A stretch of DNA of 11,550 bases. Origin: Thermoplasmata archaeon (lineage in GTDB: Archaea > Thermoplasmatota > DTKX01 > GCA-020343715). The translations under genes and the position numbers were made by a program. How positions within the stretch are numbered: the first letter of the stretch is position 1; every line of letters starts with the position of its first letter. The stretch spans positions 1,033,618 to 1,045,167 of the forward strand of contig CP070808.1 of assembly GCA_020343715.1 (NCBI GenBank). Direction: 5' to 3'. Shown here in pieces: positions 5,582-11,550 of the stretch. The notes beneath the pieces are model-generated. The model made no database searches. It was not told the origin of the DNA and saw only the letters and a list, made by a program, of their open reading frames with translations.

Positions 5582-6547
5582 TCAGAACCGGTACTGGCGA
5601 CGACGCCAGAACCAGAACACCGTCACGATGATGACGGCACCCACGGCCATGCTGCCCAGGCCATAGTAGAGGGTGAGGTCGTCCTCTTCGGGTGGACCTC
5701 CCAGCCAGATGGTCCTGGTCACCTCGTTGTTGTCCTTGTCCAGCTCGGTGATATGGCCATCGGGGTCGATGACGGCCCGGAGCTTGTACTTGCCGTCCTT
5801 GTAGAAGGTGGCGTCCCATGCGACGGAGGCGTTCTCGGTTACCCCGCCTCCCAAATTGGTGATGGTGTCATTCCCGATGTACTCGCCATCGATGTAGAAG
5901 TCCACCAGTACAGACGCGGCAGAGACCTCCTCCAGGTTGGTCACGCCGACGGTCAGGTTCACCATCCTCTGCCTCCGGACGGTGATGGTCATCTCGGCCA
6001 CGTTCCACAGGTCTCCGGTCTCATCGCCGCTGTTGTCAGCCCTCATGCCGACGACGCTGAGGACGATGTCCTGGTCGGTGTTGCCCGGCTTGAAGCTGAG
6101 GTTGAACCACTCGGAGGTGACGGGACCCACGGTCCAGACCGAGGTCTGGTTGACCCTGATGATGTCCAGGATCTCCCCGTCGGGCACGTCCACGGTCCCG
6201 TTGGAGAACCTGGGGGTCCACCTGACCCCGGAGTCGTCCTCCGAGGCGTTAAGGAAAAGGCCGAACCCGGTCAGGTTGGTGGGCTCCCCGAAGACCCCGA
6301 CGGCAACGTCGACGGATCGGTTGTCGGGGGTGTAGGCCACCTCCTGCTCCACGTCGATGACGATGCTCACATCGGACGTGGGATCGGCACCGTGGCAGTA
6401 ACAGGTCTTCTCCTCGGCGTAATCGGTCATGTCATGGGCCGGGTTCAGGTACGCGCTGGATATAGGGAAGGCGACGAGGAGCGCCAGCAACAGCACCGCG
6501 GCCAGTCGTGCGGCCTTGCCCCTGGAGATGTTGCCCGTCACGGTCAC
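5582..6547 (-). CDS. Secreted, C-terminally anchored protein with CxCHG Reelin-like domain and CARDB domain
   Basis: The 321-residue product has a signal peptide (basic GKAARLAA, hydrophobic core about 14-33, then SSAYL). A TCYCHG motif lies at 48-53. Residues about 54-190 form a beta-sandwich ending in GDLWNVAEMTITV. This arrangement recalls choice-of-anchor V / Reelin-like domains, in which a CxxCHG motif precedes such a sandwich; here one residue is missing (CxCH). Residues about 195-285 are a CARDB-type domain (NLTVGVTN, LVDFYIDGEYIG, KYKLRAVIDPDGHITELDKDNN). A final transmembrane helix (about 291-313) precedes a basic WRRRQYRF tail, placing the bulk outside the cell. Around ten N-glycosylation sequons are present. 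GTG 6547 is preferred because AGGAGG lies five bases upstream; GTG 6550 and 6541 are alternatives. The gene overlaps the stop of the giant surface protein, implying joint expression. Confidence 0.85.
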   Translation of the reverse strand: MTVTGNISRGKAARLAAVLLLALLVAFPISSAYLNPAHDMTDYAEEKTCYCHGADPTSDVSIVIDVEQEVAYTPDNRSVDVAVGVFGEPTNLTGFGLFLNASEDDSGVRWTPRFSNGTVDVPDGEILDIIRVNQTSVWTVGPVTSEWFNLSFKPGNTDQDIVLSVVGMRADNSGDETGDLWNVAEMTITVRRQRMVNLTVGVTNLEEVSAASVLVDFYIDGEYIGNDTITNLGGGVTENASVAWDATFYKDGKYKLRAVIDPDGHITELDKDNNEVTRTIWLGGPPEEDDLTLYYGLGSMAVGAVIIVTVFWFWRRRQYRF

Positions 6548-9500
6548 CACCCCCTCCTGCGGCGATCCGCCGCCAGCGCCACGAGGCCGATGGCCGCCAT
6601 CATCACAAGGATGGTGAAGCCGGGCGCCTCGTTCTTCGGCCACCTGAGGGGCTCGCCCTCGTCATCACCGCCGACGTCCCTCGACTTGGCAGTAAGGTCC
6701 GGGAAGGAAAGCTCCAGGTCCAGGGTCTGGACCCTGTTGTCCGGAGCGTTCTGGGCGGTGCCCGTGATCGTGAGGACCTGGGGCCGCATCTCCTCGTTGT
6801 CGGGGAAGGTGACCTCAATGGGTACCGAGGTGATCCTCTGGTAGCCCTTGAGCTCCGCCTCATGCTGAGGGAACTCGAACTCCCAGCCGGTCACCTCGCC
6901 AAAGGAGAATTCGACCACCTCATCACCGTTGCCCAGGTTCTCCACGGTGAAGAAGTATGTACCCCTCCTCGTCAGGTTACCTTCGTCATCGAACTCAGGG
7001 TGATAGAAGCCCCGGTCGCTGTCCGAGACCAGGAGATCGAATCCGTAATGCTGGTTGATGTTGAGGGTGAGTTCCACGGTGCTGGGCGTGGAGGTCGCGT
7101 TCCTGGGGGTGGCGCTGACGGTGACCGTCTGGGGCCCGGCCAGCACCTCCTCCGAGGTGTTGACCTGCAGCCAGAAGCTGGTCGTCTCCGCCAGGTCGAG
7201 AGTGATGTTGGTCACCTCCGAGTCCCAGATCCAGTTCGGCGGGGGTTCCGCACTGATGTCGAAGGTGCCGTTCTCCGAGCCCACGTTCTTCGCGTAGATG
7301 GTGAAGTTGTGGGTCCCGTTCTCGTCGATCCATATGGGGATGTCGCTGTCCCAGGTCAGCTCCAGCTCCCACTCGGAGATCCTGGTGAAGTTCAGGTCGG
7401 CGTCTGGGTTGTCCCCCAGGACCATTCTGACCTCGTCGATGACCTCGTAGGTCATCACCACGTCATGCTCCTCCTGCTCGAAGGAGCCGTTGACGGTGTA
7501 CCTGCCCTCGGGAAGGACTACGAAGTAGCTGCCCCCGGTGGCAAGCATGACCGGCAGGATGCCCCTTCCGTCCGTCTGGTCGAAGGTCAGGTTGACCTCG
7601 GCCACGGTATCGTTGTCACCATCGTAGTCGTGGAAGTACATCAACCCGGACATGCGGCGGCCCGTCGTCATGGGCAGCTCGGCCTCCTGGACCCCGCCCA
7701 CCGGCCTTACGGTGTGCGGTCGCATGTGGACCAGGTAACCGCCGTCCGCCTCGGTCCATGCGTAGAGGTTGTAGGTCCCCGGTGGCACGGTTATGGAGAA
7801 CGAGCCGTTCTCGTCGGTCTCCGTGGTGTAGTGGATGCTCACGTTGCGCTCGTCCCACAGCTCGATGTGGTCCACCCGGACCGGGACCTCGTAGCGGTTC
7901 ATCCTGCCGTTGCCGTTCTGGTCGATGAAGGTGGTCCCGTTGAAGGTCACGTCGACCGGGTTCATCAGCAGGTTCCGGGAGGTGTTGGTGACGTTGAGCC
8001 TGTGCTCCCACGGGTCCTCGTCGGGGGTGAAGCCCGGGGTCTCTGCCCTCACCTCGTAGGTGGCGTTGGCGTCGAGCCCGATGGGCAGCCATACCCTGTA
8101 GACCCCCGCGCCGTCCGTCTGGGCCTCGAAGGTTTCTCCACCGTCGACGGGAGTACAGGTCACGTTGACGCCTTCGATGAATTCTTCGGGCACGATGTTG
8201 TCATCCTCCTCGATCTCCCAGTAGGCGGTCCCACGAAGCTGGATGCGCCTCTCCAGGGAGATTTCCATTTCCTTGTCGGAGGTGATGTCCACGGTGGAGT
8301 TGTGGTACCACATGACGTCGTGGTTCAGCTCCAGGTCGAAGATGTCGTACTCGATGAGCAGGGAGTAGTTCCCGTAGGGGGGGACCTTCTCCTTGAACGT
8401 GCCGTTGGACCGGACGAAGACGTCGTGGTCCTGGACGCCCTGCAGGGTGAAGCGGCTCACGAAGACTGCCTCGTCCTCGCTGTCAGGGTCGTTCGGGTCG
8501 GCGGGGTCGTACTCCCCGTTGCCGTTCCTGTCGAAGTAGGTCACCCCCGAGAACTCGACCACCCGGCGCATGACCAGGTCAAGGGTCGTGGCGTTCTCGA
8601 ACACGTGCCGGAGCTCCAACTCGTACCGGATGAGGCTGTCGTCCTCGGCCACCTTGTAGTGGGTCGCGGTGACGATGTGCTCACCCAGGGGGATGTGGCT
8701 GTCGAACTCGCCGCCCGACACCTGGATCCTCCTGCTGGTCCCCTCTATGTCCATGTTGAGGGTGAGGCTGTCGTTGGAGTCCTCGAGGCGCAACGTGCCG
8801 TTGAACTTGACCAGGCGCTCGAGCCAGACGTTGTAGGTCTTCTCCTCCACCGTGGGGTCCACGTCCAGCTGCTTGTCGTACTTGTAACGGATGGTGTCGC
8901 CATCCTCGTCCTGGTCCAGCTGGACCTTGACCTGGTACCTGCCTGGCGCCAGGTCCACCTGGTACCGCCCCTCCTCGTCTGTGACGACGGTGACCGTCTC
9001 GGCGTTGGGATTGTTGGCCGGGTTCTTGGCCTCGAACTTGACCTCGATGCCAGGGAACCCGTCTCCCTCCAGGTCGCCGTTGTCGTCCCAGTCGTACCCG
9101 ACCAGGCCGCTATACGTCACGTTGTGGGGCTTGAGCTTGAAGTTCTTCTTCGTCGGGAGGACGTTGCCGGTGGCGTTGATGTGGCCGTCACCGGGCTCGT
9201 AGGCCTCCTCCACGATGCTGACGGTGTAGTTGAGCGGCGCTGCGACCATCGAGAAGGTGCCGTTGTCCGGGGTGGTAAGGTTGAACTTGTGGCCCTCGGC
9301 CTCCAGGACCATTTCCGCTCCGCCGATCCCTTCTCCGGGGTCCACGGCCGTGTTCCCGTTGCGGTCGAAGAACACCGAGCCCTCGATGCGGGTCCCGTTG
9401 ACGAGGACGACCTCGTCCATGTCCACGTCGTCCCCAGAGATCTGGACCAGGCTGAGGTTCACCCTGGGCCGTTCCTCCAGGTACTTGAAGGTGAATAGGG

Positions 9501-11550
9501 AGTAGTCCCCCTCTGGCAGGTAGATGCCGAATATACCCGATGAGTTCGAGAGGAGATGGATCCTACCGTTGTCGTTCCAGATCTCCACAGGGACCCTGCC
9601 CGCATCGATCAGCGTCGAGTTCTCGTCCGATACGACCCTCATTATGGTGCCGTTGACCAGGTACGCCGGGGACATGTCCAGGTCCAGGTCGTACGACCAG
9701 TCGTCGGCGTCAACGTCGATTATCTTGATGGCGGCCAGGTGGGTCTCGCCGTCGGTTTCGTAGGCGTAGACGGTGTAGGTCCCGGTGGGCAGGGAGGTGT
9801 TGAAGAAGCCCGTCTCGTTGGTGACGGTGGTCCACACCAGCTCCCCGTCCCAAAGCCTGTGGAAGGTCAGGGTGGTGTTGGCCAACGGCTCCCCTGGTCC
9901 TGTCATGCGGGTGCCTCCGCCTTCCTCCTCGGCCCGCTTGACCTGTCCCTCCAGGAACGCCACGGGTAGCAGCGTCAGGTTGAGAACGACCTCCTCGCCG
10001 GTGGCCATCGAGACGGTCTCGTTGATGGGCCGGGTGCCCGGGACGAACAGCTCGATGCTGTAGTCGCCCGCCAGCAGGGTGTCGAAGCTGTATAGGCCTG
10101 CCTTGTTGGCCTCTGTTGTGACCGTGGTATTGGTCTCCAGGTCCCTGGCTGTGACGACGGTACCCTCCACGTCCTCGCCGTCGCGCCGGTTGATCTCGCC
10201 CGAGACGATGGAGTACGGGATGGGTATGTCCTCGGTCTTGCTTTCCCCCGGGAAGAGGGTGACAAGGCCCGCCTTGGCTATGGTGTGGCCCATGTGAACG
10301 ACCTGGACCTCGTAATCCCCAGGCAACGCGTCCTCCAGCTGGAAGAAGCCGTCGGGGTAGGTGGTGATGTTGTATGAGACGTTCAGGCCCTCCAGCCCCT
10401 CGAGGGTCATGGTGGCGTTGTCAAGGGCCTCGTCGATGTCCGGGTTGTAAAACCCGTCATTGTCCGCGTCGGCGAACAGGATGCCGTTCTGGCTCGATGA
10501 GGGGACGGTCATGTCCAGGGTGAAGTTATACTCCCCCTGGCGCATGGCGGCCGATTCGGGGATGAAGATGTTCGTCTGGTTGAGAAGGTTCTTCTCGTGC
10601 AGCAACAGGTAGTCCATGGTTCCCCCGTTGGAGGCGACGACCGTGGTGTTTCCGAAGGGTGCCAGGATGGAGTATCGCCCCTGGTCGTCCGTCTGGGTGG
10701 TGCCGTGGGGGATGCCCACGAAGTTGGGACCCATGTAACCGGCCAAGAACCTGTAGTCGTCGTGGACCGTTATCGTGGCTCCGGGTATGGGCACGCCAGA
10801 CTCGGTGGTGACGGTGCCGTTGATCCAGGCCCCGGCGTACCACTTGATGTAGATGACACCGCTGGAGATGGTGCGTATCGCATCGTCCAGGGTGCCCATA
10901 TCGTTCTCCTTGAAGTACACCGCGTCGTCGTACGATATGGCCTCCCAGTCGCGGGGTGACCTGGTGATGTTCTCGGCGTCCTCGGGGTTCCAGTGGATGG
11001 TCCTGTGGACTACACGCCAGTTGGACTGGTTCCACGCGGGGAGTGGGGTGCTCTGGGCCAGGTCGCCCGACACGAAGGGGATGCCCTTGTCGGTGAACTC
11101 GGGTCCCTGGTCGAAGCCGCTGTAACCGATGAAGGTCCGGTAGAACATGGACTCGTAGAAGGGCCGCTTCCAGACCAGCTGGTACTGGAGCTGCGCCCGC
11201 TCCGAGGGCGGCAGGGCCGCCGCCTGGTCCAGGGTTATCTGGTTGCCCTGGTAGATGGCGACGATCTCTATGAAGTCCTCCACCCTGTTGTCCGACAGCA
11301 CGATAGGCGCGTAGAAGATGCCCGTGTTCTGGTAGCTGACCGGCATCAGGCGGGAGTCCACGGCGAAGTACCTGAAGGAGTCGCCCACCTGGTCGTGGAA
11401 CCAGAGGAGCATGTCCACCTTCTGCTCCACCTCGGTGGCCTCCTTGATGAGCCAGGTCCCGTGGATGTAGATGGCGTTCCTGCCGGAGATCTCGTCGTCC
11501 TTGAGGCCGTACCGCTCGGGGTACTTGTGGATGTCATCGATGAACTTCTC
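6544..11550 (-). CDS. Giant modular cell-surface protein with PGF-CTERM-like tail (N-terminus outside window)
   Basis: The frame is open from the window edge, giving 1668 visible residues and no start codon that must be real; the protein is longer upstream. Visible order: a globular region (1-240, with GRNAIYIHGTWLIKEATE and FRYFAVDSRLMP), about twelve beta-sandwich modules (241-1387), two NEW3-like modules (about 1392-1618), an acidic linker, and the tail APGF plus hydrophobic helix plus DRRRRGW. The modules look like carboxypeptidase-regulatory/SdrD-B domains. Six contain DxDxDG-like loops suggesting calcium binding. I count about 46 N-x-S/T sequons, as expected for a glycosylated archaeal surface protein. 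Cysteine is nearly absent (one, in VTCTPVDG). It is probably exported, processed by an archaeosortase and lipid-anchored. The N-terminal region may belong to a membrane enzyme (see the findings). It overlaps the next gene by four bases, and its promoter is not in the window. Confidence 0.9.
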   Translation of the reverse strand, partial: EKFIDDIHKYPERYGLKDDEISGRNAIYIHGTWLIKEATEVEQKVDMLLWFHDQVGDSFRYFAVDSRLMPVSYQNTGIFYAPIVLSDNRVEDFIEIVAIYQGNQITLDQAAALPPSERAQLQYQLVWKRPFYESMFYRTFIGYSGFDQGPEFTDKGIPFVSGDLAQSTPLPAWNQSNWRVVHRTIHWNPEDAENITRSPRDWEAISYDDAVYFKENDMGTLDDAIRTISSGVIYIKWYAGAWINGTVTTESGVPIPGATITVHDDYRFLAGYMGPNFVGIPHGTTQTDDQGRYSILAPFGNTTVVASNGGTMDYLLLHEKNLLNQTNIFIPESAAMRQGEYNFTLDMTVPSSSQNGILFADADNDGFYNPDIDEALDNATMTLEGLEGLNVSYNITTYPDGFFQLEDALPGDYEVQVVHMGHTIAKAGLVTLFPGESKTEDIPIPYSIVSGEINRRDGEDVEGTVVTARDLETNTTVTTEANKAGLYSFDTLLAGDYSIELFVPGTRPINETVSMATGEEVVLNLTLLPVAFLEGQVKRAEEEGGGTRMTGPGEPLANTTLTFHRLWDGELVWTTVTNETGFFNTSLPTGTYTVYAYETDGETHLAAIKIIDVDADDWSYDLDLDMSPAYLVNGTIMRVVSDENSTLIDAGRVPVEIWNDNGRIHLLSNSSGIFGIYLPEGDYSLFTFKYLEERPRVNLSLVQISGDDVDMDEVVLVNGTRIEGSVFFDRNGNTAVDPGEGIGGAEMVLEAEGHKFNLTTPDNGTFSMVAAPLNYTVSIVEEAYEPGDGHINATGNVLPTKKNFKLKPHNVTYSGLVGYDWDDNGDLEGDGFPGIEVKFEAKNPANNPNAETVTVVTDEEGRYQVDLAPGRYQVKVQLDQDEDGDTIRYKYDKQLDVDPTVEEKTYNVWLERLVKFNGTLRLEDSNDSLTLNMDIEGTSRRIQVSGGEFDSHIPLGEHIVTATHYKVAEDDSLIRYELELRHVFENATTLDLVMRRVVEFSGVTYFDRNGNGEYDPADPNDPDSEDEAVFVSRFTLQGVQDHDVFVRSNGTFKEKVPPYGNYSLLIEYDIFDLELNHDVMWYHNSTVDITSDKEMEISLERRIQLRGTAYWEIEEDDNIVPEEFIEGVNVTCTPVDGGETFEAQTDGAGVYRVWLPIGLDANATYEVRAETPGFTPDEDPWEHRLNVTNTSRNLLMNPVDVTFNGTTFIDQNGNGRMNRYEVPVRVDHIELWDERNVSIHYTTETDENGSFSITVPPGTYNLYAWTEADGGYLVHMRPHTVRPVGGVQEAELPMTTGRRMSGLMYFHDYDGDNDTVAEVNLTFDQTDGRGILPVMLATGGSYFVVLPEGRYTVNGSFEQEEHDVVMTYEVIDEVRMVLGDNPDADLNFTRISEWELELTWDSDIPIWIDENGTHNFTIYAKNVGSENGTFDISAEPPPNWIWDSEVTNITLDLAETTSFWLQVNTSEEVLAGPQTVTVSATPRNATSTPSTVELTLNINQHYGFDLLVSDSDRGFYHPEFDDEGNLTRRGTYFFTVENLGNGDEVVEFSFGEVTGWEFEFPQHEAELKGYQRITSVPIEVTFPDNEEMRPQVLTITGTAQNAPDNRVQTLDLELSFPDLTAKSRDVGGDDEGEPLRWPKNEAPGFTILVMMAAIGLVALAADRRRRGW
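6547..6627 (-). other. PGF-CTERM-like archaeosortase sorting signal
   Basis: The last 27 residues begin APGF, continue with a hydrophobic helix (TILVMMAAIGLVALAA) and end DRRRRGW. This tripartite layout (PGF, membrane helix, Arg cluster) is that of PGF-CTERM tails, which archaeosortase A processes for lipid attachment to the outer face of the membrane. An acidic linker (GGDDEGEP) lies before it. The archaeosortase gene itself is not in the window. Confidence 0.75.
6551..6558 (-). promoter_or_regulatory. Shine-Dalgarno inside the end of the giant gene, serving the CARDB gene
   Basis: AGGAGGGG on the minus strand lies within the last codons of the upstream gene. It is two, five and eleven bases before GTGs at 6550, 6547 and 6541 respectively. 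The five-base spacing favours 6547. Ribosomes ending at the TGA (6546-6544) would terminate on top of this start. Confidence 0.6.
6697..7377 (-). other. Two NEW3-like beta-sandwich modules near the C-terminus of the giant protein
   Basis: The first (visible residues about 1392-1498) has NGTHNFTIYAKNVGSENGTFDI, PPNWIW and a TTSFWLQVNTSEE strand followed by GPQTVTVSA, the usual look of NEW3-type (alpha-galactosidase NPCBM-associated) domains. The second (about 1500-1618) has GTYFFTVENLGNGDEVVEF and VTGWEFEF with a matching layout. Such modules commonly stand next to the membrane anchor of archaeal surface proteins. Confidence 0.6.
7390..10830 (-). repeat. About twelve tandem Ig-like (CarboxypepD_reg/SdrD-B type) modules
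   Basis: Modules of about 75-105 residues each open with a strand of the form x-x-G-x-hydrophobic: INGTVTTE, QNGILFAD, VSGEINRR, LEGQVKRA, VNGTIMRV, IEGSVFFD, YSGLVGYD, FNGTLRLE, FSGVTYFD, LRGTAYWE, FNGTTFID and MSGLMYFH. Most then show a G-x-Y/F-x-hydrophobic turn such as EGRYQVDLAPGRYQV or NGSFSITVPPGTYNL. Calcium-type loops occur in six: DADNDGFYN, DRNGNTAVD, DWDDNGDLEGDG, DRNGNGEYD, DQNGNGRMN and DYDGDND. DNA identity between modules is low, so this is an old expansion rather than a recent one. Confidence 0.8.
10831..11550 (-). other. N-terminal globular region of the giant protein, family uncertain
   Basis: Residues 1-240 of the visible protein differ from the modules that follow: rich in Tyr, Trp and Phe, mixed helix and strand, with no EF-like loops. 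Conspicuous blocks are FRYFAVDSRLMP, NTGIFYAPIVLSDNR, FYESMFYRTFIGYSG and YIKWYAGAWINGT. My impression is a likeness to the soluble region that follows the membrane domain in archaeal STT3/AglB-like glycosyltransferases, but the diagnostic WWDYG and multi-helix region would lie outside the window. Treat the family as unassigned. Confidence 0.35.

Noticed and set aside
6551..6643. Extended start of the CARDB protein at 6643
   Set aside because: The extension overlaps the coding sequence for the sorting tail of the giant protein and would bury the signal peptide behind about 32 unrelated residues.
5426..6844. A 472-codon plus-strand frame over the CARDB gene
   Set aside because: It is an antisense shadow. 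The minus-strand frame has a signal peptide, a CARDB domain and a C-terminal membrane helix.
6508..9498. A 996-codon plus-strand open frame opposite the giant protein gene
   Set aside because: Its translation is rich in Val, Gly, Asp, Leu and His with no domain pattern, as expected from the antisense of a GC3-rich coding strand. The minus-strand frame has clear repeated modules, a sorting tail and no stop.
1..11550. A mobile element, defence island or RNA gene
   Set aside because: I saw no transposase, integrase, terminal repeat, tRNA-like fold, restriction or nuclease gene. GC-rich composition looks broadly even across the window, with AT-rich stretches only at promoters.

Overview
The window reads as a GC-rich, gene-dense piece of an archaeal genome, most likely an uncultured member of the Thermoplasmatota or a neighbouring euryarchaeal group. 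The main reasons are a PurP-type (formate-dependent) purine enzyme, an HdrB-type CCG-domain protein, archaeal promoter elements (BRE plus TATA-like box), GGTG/GGAGG ribosome binding sites with frequent GTG and TTG starts, and a giant surface protein ending in a PGF-CTERM-like archaeosortase tail. The assignment rests on gene content only; no rRNA or tRNA is present.

Layout. At the left edge is the 3' end of an hdrB-like gene, followed closely by a 110-codon gene of unknown function. A promoter then drives a single-pass membrane protein with an external domain (777-1631). Converging on it from the right is a minus-strand set: a strongly acidic, disordered protein with a 30-bp tandem repeat (3606-4814), a PurP-family ATP-grasp enzyme (2399-3556) and a class I methyltransferase with an acidic N-terminal tail (1638-2381). 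A divergent promoter region separates this set from a plus-strand SerB-like HAD phosphatase (4912-5571).

The right half (5582-11550) is a minus-strand surface-protein operon. The upstream gene, cut by the window edge, encodes at least 1668 residues: an N-terminal globular region, about twelve tandem beta-sandwich modules with DxDxDG-type calcium loops, two NEW3-like modules, and a PGF-CTERM-like tail. It carries more than 40 N-glycosylation sequons. Its stop codon overlaps the start of a second gene for a secreted, C-terminally anchored protein. That protein has a CxCHG motif opening a Reelin-like (choice-of-anchor V-like) domain, followed by a CARDB domain. The two are probably made together and displayed on the cell surface.

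The points most worth a second look are the giant surface protein together with its CxCHG partner, the PurP homologue whose glycine-rich nucleotide loop is rewritten, and the charge-segregated repeat protein next to purP. I see no CRISPR array, insertion sequence, RNA gene, toxin-antitoxin pair or defence system.
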